Positions 39,401 through 47,786 of a stretch of 64,000 bases of DNA are shown one piece after another. Numbering within the stretch: the stretch's first letter is position 1; each line of letters opens with the position of its first letter. The DNA is taken from contig NW_020170403.1 of assembly GCF_000524195.1 (NCBI RefSeq), forward strand, positions 644,993 through 708,992, written 5' to 3'. Under the pieces are notes generated by a model, which ran no database searches, was not told where the DNA came from, and worked only from the letters and a program-made list of their open reading frames with translations. The position numbers and the translations under genes were made by a program. Origin of the DNA: Echinococcus granulosus. Lineage: Eukaryota > Platyhelminthes > Cestoda > Cyclophyllidea > Taeniidae.

Positions 39401-41788
39401 GGGTAAGACGCCAACGCCTTTTAGTTATGAGGGATGAGATGCTGAGAGGCTTGTGGCGAAGGCATTTACGGTGTACTTTTGAGGGGCTTCGCATCAAAGT
39501 GACACCCGAGATCAAATAAGGGGCTACTTTCAAGGCTACTTAGAAAATGAGTTTTGCACAAATGAATGATCCAAACGAAACACTAAGATCGTAAATTTGG
39601 GGAGACTAAGTCGTTCTAATAAAAAGAAATAAAGACATTATTAGTTTACCAAGGAGATGTAATTGGCAACTCGGTACTGAGCTCGTTAGACAGGTTGGAA
39701 TCACAGATCTCAGAAAGCATCTCCGCTTCAGTAAAATCGGGGAACCTATCCGGATAGGATTTATGCTTATGCCATGATAAGCCGAAATGTCGAGAATAAG
39801 AGACTGAGAATCCTGAAATGAAAATATCCAGGATGTGTTTAAAGTACTCCTACAATAAACTAAATGTTTTTAATGAAAAGAATGCAAATTTCCTATTTCT
39901 CTTTTAAGCTAATTTTTGAGTGACTGCGAGAATGACGTGAGCATTCAATATAGCTGCCAAAGGAGACGGAGCCCCCCTCCCCGCCACTCTCTTCCTTATT
40001 TCGAAGAGTTCCTCAATTATTCTTGAAAAGAATAATCAGTGTGAAGCCAAGCCAACACAAGAAAGTCGATTATTTACCTGAATAAGGTCAGTGAAAGTTG
40101 AATGTCATAAAAGGGGGACGACGCATTCACCCTTTTAAGATGAGAGATTCTATCCGTCTCAGGAATCAATAGCTGCTAAACACCAGCTTTCTGCATCGTC
40201 ATAAATGCGTTTGTTTAACCCAACCGAACCTGCTAGGCCGTCCCTCCCTCCCTCCTCCCTGGTTGCATAAATCGCCCACATTTGAGTTCAGTTTCCCGAG
40301 AGTCCTGTAATTTTGGACACACTTATGAGTACCCAAGTTATGATGCGTGTGTGTGTGCGTGTGAATGGGTCAGAAGGAAGGCGGCAGGACTACAATTTGC
40401 CTGAGCTTCTACTCCCCTTTGAAGTAGGGTGGAAGGTATACATTTTACTTTACTGATCCTGTTCTTTTTTCCTCGGTGGGATGTTAAGCATGATTGAGCA
40501 AAGGTAGGAGATAGTTCAGCATACAATGACGAAAAACACTTGCCAGAGGTGAAATTAACACCACCGCGAGCAGCCATCAACATGCTACCCTCCAGAATTT
40601 GTGATCTTGCCTCATGGGAGGCAAATATAGTGAAAACTGTACTTAGAAGAGTCATTTCTGACAAGAGCATTACGAACAAAGTCGGCACTTCTTGACTTGC
40701 AACTATTTCCTCTTAGTAGAGTAAAAAACTGGGATGCAATTAATCACTGCACCTACATTTTCGCTATATAAATAGTAGACCGTAAACAGGATTCCCTCCT
40801 TTCTTACAACGACTAATCAGGCATACACTAGGCTTGTAATTACTGGTTGGTGAAAGAGGGAAAAATTGAGCGTTACCAAAAATAGGCCTACCTCAAGAAT
40901 GAGTTGTGTGTCCTTCGGAATCTCCTTCATTATGTCCAGGGCCTTCTGCCACAGGGGCAGGGAGGGCAACTTCGCTCGCTCCGTCCACTTGACGATCTCC
41001 GAGATGGGCAACTGGTAGCGCATAATGCGTTGCACCGGTTGCATAAGTAGCGAGACCACATCCTCCTTATCCCCCACATGCACACGCCACTCATCGAAGA
41101 ACTCCTTGTGTTGCTCTGCAATGTGAGCCGCCTTGATTTGATTCTCGCAGTATTTCGAGTAGATGGAGCGGAGACGAGCGCGCGAATCAATGAAGAGCTT
41201 GGGAATGCGATCTGGATCCTCTTCTAATAGGGTGCGTAACTTCTCATAGAAGCCCGTATGCCACTCAAATAGTTGCATCCAGTTACCCCAGAGGATACGC
41301 CATCGAGCCACCAAATCCTCAGGTACTGCTGGTCCTCCTGGAGGTAGCTTACTAGCGAGTTCCTCAAAGCTCGAAGGGCTAACGGGAAGAGCAGAGGAGG
41401 CGGCGGCAGTGGAACTTGTGGAATCGGAGTTTGGAGGCATCCGATAAGGCGCCGGCATGTAGAGCTCATAGACCACACGTAATCTGCGTACGTAGCTCTC
41501 TTCCGAGTAGGCCAGTTCCATGACAGGTTGCTTGCGCTTTTCGATGGCTTCCGCGATAGCCTCGGCTTCACCATTTACATCGGCTGAAGCGTTATTCTCC
41601 GTGGTAGCGGTAGTACTGGCTGGAGTGGGTGAGGGCTGTTGATCACGATCGTTGAAGGTGGGATCATCAGTGCGAAGGACGTCTGCCGTTGGATTGGGGC
41701 TGTCCGCTTTCGCACACACTGACTCACCGTCTAAGAAATGAGCCTGTTTTTCGTCTGGTGGCTTTTCTTTGACTATTTCCACCGACAT
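15210..41788 (-). CDS. Trio/Kalirin-type Rho guanine-nucleotide exchange factor (five coding exons)
   Basis: Join on the minus strand: 41788-40892, 33492-32893, 29976-29631, 18832-18324, 15488-15210. The exon phases agree at all four junctions and the total is 2631 bases, 876 residues plus TAG. Seen: a low-complexity N terminus; a DH domain at about residues 86-299 with CR1 (ELAYSEESYV), the motif IKAAHIAEQHKEFFDE and CR3 (PVQRIMRYQLPISEIVK), ending ALDIMKEIPKDTQ; then a PH domain opening with ARIDGFPGVITALGTLRIRG and closing LRFALWDQTPGRDVIY ... AWVVHLRDI ... ALEDP. Known: DH-PH pairs load GTP on Rho/Rac GTPases at membranes. The order and wording resemble the first GEF unit of Trio/Kalirin/UNC-73. 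I see no spectrin repeats, Sec14, SH3, second GEF or kinase domain. Odd: low-complexity inserts in both domains and Gln in place of the usual Lys before PVQR. The N terminus may continue upstream, since the exon is open to an acceptor at 41798. Confidence 0.85.
15489..18323 (-). other. Intron 4 of the Rho GEF gene
   Basis: 2.8 kb bounded by GTGAGT and TGCAG. I saw no further exon, repeat or RNA gene in it. Confidence 0.55.
18324..18832 (-). CDS. Rho GEF exon 4: Ser/Gly-rich tail
   Basis: 509 bases entering in phase 1 and leaving in phase 0. Acceptor TGCTTTAG|GT; donor GAG|GTGAGTT, near-perfect, with a stop two codons into the intron. The sequence is low-complexity with basic Ser-rich patches (KWPSFSMRRSSRLSSASS, SASSPHRKGSGDG), typical of phosphorylated linkers; no fold recognised. 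Linking it to the GEF rests on strand, phase and splice sites, not homology. Confidence 0.65.
20337..20406. repeat. Imperfect inverted repeat
   Basis: ATCAGGTGT ... GATTGGTAT on the left pairs with ATACCAATC ... ACACCTGAT on the right. The right arm has about 7 unpaired bases, and the loop is about 16 bases. Confidence 0.7.
22843..22860. repeat. Perfect 18-bp palindrome
   Basis: CAAGTGAATATTCACTTG reads identically on both strands. It sits in intron 3 of the Rho GEF gene; no function assigned. Confidence 0.85.
24211..24342 (-). repeat. Dispersed repeat family B, copy 3
   Basis: Read on the minus strand: CTCGAGACTGCCCTGGAGAC, GAAAGAAGGCCTAACACTCG, TGTACATTGTTGATGTGCAG, AAGGGCTGGGAGGGCTATTG, GCATGGTTCAGAGGCC and CCGCCCGACAAAGTC. 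Block order as in the other copies. Confidence 0.65.
27143..27159 (+). repeat. Poly(G) run, 17 G
   Basis: Seventeen consecutive G on the plus strand, hence C on the transcribed strand of the Rho GEF intron. It could form a G-quadruplex; the run length may also be an assembly uncertainty. Confidence 0.85.
29631..29976 (-). CDS. Rho GEF exon 3: PH domain end
   Basis: 115 codons plus 1 base. Acceptor CTTGTCTCTCACAG|CCA; the donor is G|GTGGAG, weak at its last positions. The junction G + GT restores Gly with exon 4. It encodes a Gly/Ala/Thr-rich insert and then LRFALWDQTPGRD, IYIIDPQTVATRSAWVVHL and MALEDP, the PH C-terminal strands and helix. If the weak donor is not used, the frame runs 17 more codons to TAG at 29575-29577. 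Confidence 0.85.
29977..32892 (-). other. Intron 2 of the Rho GEF gene
   Basis: 2.9 kb between GTGAGC and CTCACAG. Two diverged copies of a block starting TTCGACGGCTATCAGT (32488 and 32628) are the only internal structure noticed. Confidence 0.55.
32488..32685 (+). repeat. Two diverged copies of a ~60-bp block
   Basis: ATTCGACGGCTATCAGT occurs at about 32486 and again at about 32626. Each is followed about 40 bases later by similar sequence (TTTAGCCGTTGG and CCTAGCTGTTGG). Period about 140 bases. Confidence 0.5.
32893..33492 (-). CDS. Rho GEF exon 2: PH domain start and long insert
   Basis: 200 codons, phase 0 at both ends. Acceptor CAAACCCACAG|GCA; donor GAG|GTGAGC. It encodes the DH-PH junction (ARIDGFPGV), strand 1 of the PH domain, a Ser/Thr/Pro/Ala insert of about 120 residues (about residues 328-447), then QKFVVSRLFLFDRMLLVTEE, the classic PH strand pair, and TYQFRAAINVNKMKFE. 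The longest antisense frames over this exon are shadows. Confidence 0.9.
33493..40891 (-). other. Intron 1 of the Rho GEF gene
   Basis: 7.4 kb between GTAGGC and CCCACAG, phase 0. Contains simple-sequence patches (ACT triplets near 37090, CT run near 39207, GT run near 40350). The frames at 40338-40688 (minus) and 38245-38601 (minus) lack splice or homology support. The DH-PH sequence reads straight across this junction, so no missing exon is needed. Confidence 0.55.
40892..41788 (-). CDS. Rho GEF exon 1: N-terminal tail and DH domain
   Basis: 299 codons, phase 0 at the donor GAG|GTAGGC (40891-40890). The first ATG at 41788 lies 9 bases after an AG acceptor (ATTTTTCAG ending at 41798), and the frame stays open through that gap, so this could be an internal exon or a trans-spliced first exon. 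Residues 1-85 are acidic and Ser/Thr/Pro-rich; residues 86-299 are the DH domain. About 45 residues (113-157, Ser/Ala/Pro-rich) interrupt the region between the first and second DH helices. Confidence 0.85.
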
Positions 41789-41812
41789 TTGTGCGTGCTG
41801 AAAAATGAGACA
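41789..41812 (-). promoter_or_regulatory. 3' splice site and short leader before the Rho GEF ATG
   Basis: On the minus strand TCTCATTTTTCAG ends at 41798 and is followed by CAC GCA CAA ATG TCG, all in frame with the GEF. This is either the acceptor of an upstream cis intron or a trans-splicing site 9 bases from the ATG. Confidence 0.55.
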
Positions 41813-43360
41813 AAATATTTAGTAGATTTGGATTCTGGAGACTATTTCTCAAAGCGACAATAAAGGGTTTTTACTGCACGAAAAAATAAACTAAAGGCGA
41901 AAACATCATTTAAATAAGGACCACGCCTGTGATTTATAAATCAAATACGGGGTTTTTCTGCTCCGCATGGGAGAAAAAACTGGATTTTGTTTAGCAAACG
42001 AACTCTATGTATTTGTTTTGTGATAAGTCCATTCTCAGTCAATTATACAAACTGGATTCATAGGATTAAGTTTTGTTGCCACTCTGCAAAAATGAGGCAA
42101 TAAATCTTAGCTTTATGTTATTTAAAAATGTATGAACCAGCTTTCCCATGTTCTGGTGCACGACATTCTACAATGTGGATTGTGAAAAAAGACCAAACGG
42201 TTCATGTGGTTCAAAAATGGCTAAAAATAGATTAGGCGCACTACTTTGGAAGAGCCTAATAAAAGGGAGAGACGTTGAGGTTAACTAAAGTCAAATGTAC
42301 GCAAGCGAAAAAGGCTGTTCAAATAGAACTATCTACACTAAACTTTAAACTAACGATAGAGCTGCGAATATGCTATCAATATTGTGTTAAAGAAAATATC
42401 CTAATTTTAAACAAATCTACTAAGGGGCTTGTTCTATCAAGGGGCCAAAAGGTAAAAGCAAAAAGCTACCACCGTATAGCTACGGAAAACTATGAGTTCA
42501 AAAACAGCGAGGGACATAAGAATAAATACCGGGACAGAAGGAAAATAGATGTCTCAATTTTTGTGCAACCGGTGAAATTAAAAAAAGCAAAAGTGCTAAA
42601 ACCCGATTGTGCCAAATTTGAAGAAACCCATAGTTGGTACAACATAAAGCATAGTTTTAGGAACGCAATGTAGAAACTATGCATAAAATTGATGACACAG
42701 TTGTACATTGGAATTGCAATCCTGGGATATCTAAGCAAATCTGCCACGGATTAAGCATCACGCTCATGCCTGCGACGAAATATGCATAAATGTTCACCAT
42801 GCTGCAGAGTGCAACCAGCTGATACAAAAGCATTTTCAGATAATATTACCAACAATGGTCGCAAACTTTAAAAAGGAGAGAGTCGGCACAAATTAGCACA
42901 AAAGTTGATGTACCCTGGGCAAAATGGGAAGAAATATCGCTTGAAAGGGGTGGAAGGTGCCAGTCGGTATTTTGTAAGGGAGCGTTTATAAACAGCTCAT
43001 GAAGCTATACTACTATAAACAAATTTGTAACCTTGAGGTGTTATTTGTGTGGAGTTTGTATTAGAATTTACATTAAATTGTATCAAGTTACTTTTACTTT
43101 TGTTATCATTTTTTATTGTTTATTTTAAATACAAACTGCTGCGTGTGTATTAACTCTTGATAGGATTTATTAAATTGCATCTTGATACCACTGTCTGTAT
43201 GCGACAAATATCAAATAAATTTGCAGAAATTATGTACACATCAATTTTCTTTGTGTAAGCAACTTTGTGCAGTAAATCATGCAGAACTGGGTGGTTGAAA
43301 AATTAGCCAAAAGTTGTTATGAATTTTGAATTTGTTGTTACTGAAAGAGTGCCATTATAT
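41813..43360. other. Spacer upstream of the Rho GEF exon, no gene seen
   Basis: AT-rich. A 132-codon plus-strand frame (42275-42673) is Lys-rich with no recognised motif and no splice or promoter support. Confidence 0.4.
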
Positions 43361-43490
43361 CGTAGAGCCCCGAGACTTCCCTAAAGACGAAAGAAGGAGC
43401 GATATTTAAGCAGGCTACAGCAGGGCTTGGGGCTACTAGCATGTCCCTGAGGCCAGCCCACCCGAAGAATTTACAGTAGAGGAGACACAA
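43361..43490 (+). repeat. Dispersed repeat family B, copy 4
   Basis: CGTAGAGCCCCGAGACTTCC, CTAAAGACGAAAGAAGGAGC, GCAGGGCTTGGGGCTACTAG, CATGTCCCTGAGGCCAGCCC and ACCCGAAGAA: the family B blocks in order. Confidence 0.7.
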
Positions 43491-44540
43491 TGTGGTTCTT
43501 TACCAAAACCAAGAATTAAACCCCAACCTGTTACAATTTGTTTGCCACTTATGATTAGCAATACTGTCAAATTTTTGGTCTTAATATTCCTCCTCTGTAG
43601 ATCCGGAAAATGTTTTCCCTTTTGACTTTGGTAGTTTTATTACAATGTTATTGTTTCTACCTAATTTTTCAGTATTCCATGTCTATTGTAGCATATCAAG
43701 TCATCGCTAGTGTCCTAATAAACTGAAGTAGCAAATCAGAATAGATGTTAATAGTGTAAATAGGATCTGGTAGGCTTTTAAAATGCCTCGAAGTCCATGC
43801 CGCAGAGCGAAACTGGGACTTGTGAAGACCACAATGCATTTGTAATTAAGAACACAATTAAGTAAACTAGAAAGTCACTATCCCCGCTAGTCTTTGATCC
43901 ACCACTTTATTTACTTCTATGACTTCCCGAAGTAGTCTTTAAAGGAACCTACTTTATTGTACCTAGATGAAAAATTGCATTAAAATGCCATTAAATGAGA
44001 CTACATGCTGTGCGCCCGTAGTTCATATTACCGGTAAAAGTAGTGGTTTTAATTACTATGATACCATTACTACCGTTACCATTTCCGTTTTATGGGAGAC
44101 AATATTTCACTGGTTGTATTTCATCTCAAGGAAAGGAAGTTATTTTCGCATCATTACTCATCTTTCAAGCATCGAAACCGTGATTTCCGGGGCATATTTG
44201 GCAAAAAACGGGAATAATTTTCACCTACTTCAATTTCCCCCCTATTTAAATGACCATTAATGATGCTTACAGCATTAAGTACTATCAAGTGTAATCGACA
44301 TTTGTTGAACAACAACGTCTGGGTAACGCTGTCAAAGAGAATGTGGTAGTGCTACTAATCTCATGGAGGCGATGTTGTCCGGGCCGCAAACTTACCTAAA
44401 CAACAACAGTTATATAAATATGTATTGCATAGGTGTGGTTGAATTCCAAGAATGACAAAAATCGTTTGGGTTTATTAAAAGCTAAAATGGATTTGCACTG
44501 CAAAATAACGTAATTCTTTAATTGTTTGTTTGTTCGCAAG
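43491..44540. other. Spacer, no gene seen
   Basis: AT-rich sequence between two family B copies. The 97-codon frame at 43967-44260 has no recognised motif. Confidence 0.4.
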
Positions 44541-44694
44541 CACCTGAGGCACCGCCCTTGAACTTCCTTTTGGAGGCGTGGCCCAGAGGCCAAGCCAGCG
44601 GCCTCTCTAGCCCTAATGTACGTCGGCAATACGTATTCCGCCCTATCATTTGATCACCTTTCGCCTTAAAGGAAGACTTGGGGCTCTGCAGTAG
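44541..44694 (-). repeat. Dispersed repeat family B, copy 5
   Basis: Minus-strand reading: AGAGCCCCAAGTCTTCCTTT, AAGGCGAAAGG, GGGCGGAATACGTATTGCCG, GGGCTAGAGAGGCCGCTGGC, CTCTGGGCCACGCC and GTGCCTCAGG. Confidence 0.65.
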
Positions 44695-45439
44695 CTCTCA
44701 AAACGATTTGTAACTTTGCTAAAGGTGAAGAAACAGGACTCAGACTTGCATCAGGAGCAGATCCCCCAATAAAAGGTTTTATTAAGAGGTTTTCTCCTCC
44801 CGGTTAATGTTAATTGCTGAATGCTATAGTCCCACAGCGTCTCCACTGGGTGTGTTATGCAAATGAGACGACTTTCCTACTGCCCTTTAAAAGTTACTGT
44901 GGTGTAGTCGTGTTTACTTTACCCCATAGAGTTATACATCTGTTGATCAATCGTTAACATCTATGAGTCAGGCATTTTCCCAAATTTCAATTAGGTATCA
45001 TCAGGAATAAATTTTTCGGAACCGGTTACATGACTTTGTCGGTCACGGAGACTTGTCCATGTCCAAAAACCGCGGTGCTTTCAAAAAGTTACACGTTTGT
45101 CATCAAAACACTAATGAAGCTCGTGATTACTGAGAGCCTTACATGGTTTTCTTTGCGTGATTTCACGATAAAACCTATTTTGGCTTTTCCGAAACCCCCT
45201 TTAATTTTCAAGAACGCTTTTGATTGAATAATTTGCTTACCTATTTAACTTAAATAGTACGTATATTTTGGGCTTGCAAGGCGTTATTGGCATTACAAGA
45301 TCACATCATTTACGCGCTGACGCAAGTACCCCGACAGTTATTTACCTCTTAAACACGAGTTTCGCACCGCATTTTTTAAGAAAGCTCTGACAGAAGTGTG
45401 CCGATAACTTAAGTAAGCTCACGTATAATCAGAGCAAAT

Positions 45440-46867
45440 GTGGAACCACGCTCCGCCAAGACTTCGAGGTCACTCGAAGGTGACATCGATCAATTTCCCT
45501 GTGGTTTAAATCACCCGCCAGAAACGCACGGAGTGATGTGTGAATGTCGCTTGGGCGCAGCCGCATTTGGTAGCGTTAGCCGTAACTCCCTCACCACGAG
45601 TCAGGAGCGGCCAGACGTGCCCTGTGATCTGGCCTTCAAGTTCATCGAAATCGAGCAATGCTGTCACTTGACGTTTCCCGATCGGTATAACTATAACGAG
45701 TTTCCTCGCCTCTGTCCTGTCCATGGATGCCTTTCCAAACCCAATGTACAGAGAGAGGTCTCCTGTTTAGAGAATTGTCTTTTGCACTGTCAATCTAAAT
45801 TGCCTCAAAAATTACCCAAAGTCGAAAATGGACTCCCTAAGACTTTTGACAGTGTTGAGAGCTACCTGAAGCACATCCATGACTGTGATTTTGCCTACCC
45901 CCAAACATCTCCTGGTAACCCCGGTTCGGCAGCAGATCCATTCGATAAACGCGTCAAGGCACTTCAGGTCGATTGCATGATTTCTCGACCCAAAAGCCCT
46001 CCTGTCATAGAAACCTTCTCATTTCGATCACGCAGACCGGGTGAAGTGGGGATGACGAAGCCCACCTTTTTGGAGGGGGTTCGCTCTCAGGCGTATAAAT
46101 ACTGTCGTGATCTTGGATTAGTAGACGAAACCGCCAGACTATTCATTGCCGAATTGAGACACACATTCCCCGAGGGCTACGTCGAGCGTCCCGCATGGCA
46201 ACATGTAACTCTCAACTTTCGACCCAACACCCTTGAACATCTCATGCTGAGAGCCTTCCCAGGGGACAAATACTTTGTGTGTGGAATTCGATATCAGGAC
46301 TTTAACACCCCTGTTGATTTACACTTTGGAGACCAGGTTGTAGAGATAATGCCAACCTGGATACAGGAACAAACAACAGAGGCACCGAGACAACAAGGCC
46401 ACGCGAGTAACATGGACAACTTCCAAATCATGATTGTTCCCTCACCTTTCCTGCAAAAGATCCAACTGCGAGTCTATGATTGTCCCATCATTAATGAGTT
46501 TAACATCAAGAAGAAGACTCGGGAGAATACAAGAAGTCATCGAGATTTGGGCTTCACTATCCACCGTGGTCGCATTGTCTACATTGATAGGGCTTCGCCC
46601 GCAAAGATGTCCGGATTCGAGCCGGATTATCAAATAGTTGAAGTGGCTGGCGAATCGGTGTTGGAGTATGATGACTCCCACATCATACGACTTATTCGAA
46701 CCGCTATCGAGAGGAGTTCCACGAGAGCAACGGAGTTAGCGTTGGTTCCATCGAGAATCTACGATATCCTAATGGATCCTCGAAAGGGCAAGGTCTGCAC
46801 CATCGTTCGCGATGCCGAATTCGATGTAAATGCGTGGAGTGACAACAAGGTCTTCGGTGTGAGGTAA
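45440..46867 (+). CDS. Diverged syntenin-like tandem-PDZ protein with Cys/His-rich N terminus
   Basis: An uninterrupted frame of 475 codons to TAA at 46865-46867. The 5' limit is uncertain: the frame is open from 45413, the listed first codon is GTG, and the first in-frame ATG is 45536 (residue 33 here). Seen: PDZ1 at about 262-346 (VCGIRYQDFNTPVDLHFGDQ, then VVEI) and PDZ2 at about 352-438 (DLGFTIHRGRIVYIDRASPA, then DYQIVEVAGESV, HIIRLI). A C-terminal stretch PSRIYDILMD follows. The spacing, the FGDQV strand, the GFTI-x-RG-I loop and the terminal segment resemble syntenin (syndecan-binding protein), a membrane scaffold. The first 180 residues hold 13 Cys, including LCPVHGC, CLENCLLHC and LKHIHDC, a possible zinc-binding module that syntenins lack as far as I know. 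PDZ1 is degenerate at its ligand loop. Divergently oriented to the Rho GEF gene. Confidence 0.8.
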   Translation: MEPRSAKTSRSLEGDIDQFPCGLNHPPETHGVMCECRLGAAAFGSVSRNSLTTSQERPDVPCDLAFKFIEIEQCCHLTFPDRYNYNEFPRLCPVHGCLSKPNVQREVSCLENCLLHCQSKLPQKLPKVENGLPKTFDSVESYLKHIHDCDFAYPQTSPGNPGSAADPFDKRVKALQVDCMISRPKSPPVIETFSFRSRRPGEVGMTKPTFLEGVRSQAYKYCRDLGLVDETARLFIAELRHTFPEGYVERPAWQHVTLNFRPNTLEHLMLRAFPGDKYFVCGIRYQDFNTPVDLHFGDQVVEIMPTWIQEQTTEAPRQQGHASNMDNFQIMIVPSPFLQKIQLRVYDCPIINEFNIKKKTRENTRSHRDLGFTIHRGRIVYIDRASPAKMSGFEPDYQIVEVAGESVLEYDDSHIIRLIRTAIERSSTRATELALVPSRIYDILMDPRKGKVCTIVRDAEFDVNAWSDNKVFGVR

Positions 46868-46933
46868 AGCTATTGTTCTTCAAAAAACATTCATTAAATA
46901 ACCAAATATCAAAGGGAAACTTTTGGAAAGGTT

Positions 46934-46939
46934 AATAAA
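46934..46939 (+). terminator. Poly(A) signal AATAAA of the syntenin-like gene
   Basis: Canonical AATAAA in GGTTAATAAAAGAAG, about 67 bases past the stop codon, followed by a GT-rich stretch. This implies a very short 3' UTR and supports the gene's end. Confidence 0.7.
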
Positions 46940-47580
46940 AGAAGTTTTCCTTGTTTGCGGGGCTGAAGTGCTCCGTGCCCTTGATTAGCAAGAAGCATTT
47001 AGCGTTCCGCGTCAGGAAGATGGACTGGGTGGCAGATCGTAGTCGTAGTTTCAGCTGCTTTGTCTGTGCTGGTCAGGGTAGGTTTTGTAGACATCCTCTC
47101 AGTGTATACGATTAATAGTTCTCATGACATGGCGATGGCTAATGACAGCTAGAAGCTGGACTGTCAGCATTGAACGGATGAATTTCGTCACGTTGATTTT
47201 TTCATTTATTTTTTTGGCTAAATGTCTACCGAGAAGTTTGTGCCGAGGTTAGTTAACTAGCTACTTATAGACCTAATCCATCTATGCATTTTTGCATAAT
47301 CTACCTATCCAGCCGCAATTTGAAGCTCTTCCATCCATCTATCCAATTCGGGAGCGGTCATGTATTTAGTCATGATATCATCCCGGATTCGTCCGGGCTA
47401 GATGCATTCATAAATAATCCACAAGTCCTCCGATGATTTGCCTAGTTATCTAGATCAGTTTGACCAAACTATGAATCACTGATCGACATTTTTTGGTTGG
47501 TCTCCAAACCACCCACGTACTTTTTAGTACATCCATTCCTCCGTTCACATATGCCTGATATATCCGTAAGGTACCGGTAC

Positions 47581-47600
47581 ATTCATTCATTCATTCATTC
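47581..47600 (+). repeat. ATTC tetranucleotide microsatellite
   Basis: Five ATTC units, just upstream of the larger ATCC-based array. Confidence 0.85.
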
Positions 47601-47654
47601 CCAGTTCATCTATCGGTCTCTTCCTATCAATCGCATTGACGCCTGATTACTTAA

Positions 47655-47786
47655 TCCATCCATCCCGTATCCATCCATCCATCCCGTATCCATCCATCCA
47701 TCCTTTCATCCTGTATCCATCCATCCATCCATCCCGTATCCATCCATCCATCCATCCTTTCATCCTGTATCCATCCATCCATCCAT
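47655..47786 (+). repeat. ATCC-based minisatellite with higher-order unit
   Basis: Runs of CCATCCATCC are separated alternately by CCCGTAT and CCTTTCATCCTGTAT interruptions. These recur in order, giving a compound unit of about 50 bases repeated roughly 2.5 times. The frame across it is an artefact of the repeat. Confidence 0.85.

Noticed and set aside
42275..42673. 132-codon Lys-rich plus-strand frame
   Set aside because: AT-rich spacer, no motif, splice or promoter support.
45438..45509. ATG at 45438 as start of the PDZ gene
   Set aside because: It is in a different frame and meets TAA after 23 codons; it could only be a short upstream frame.
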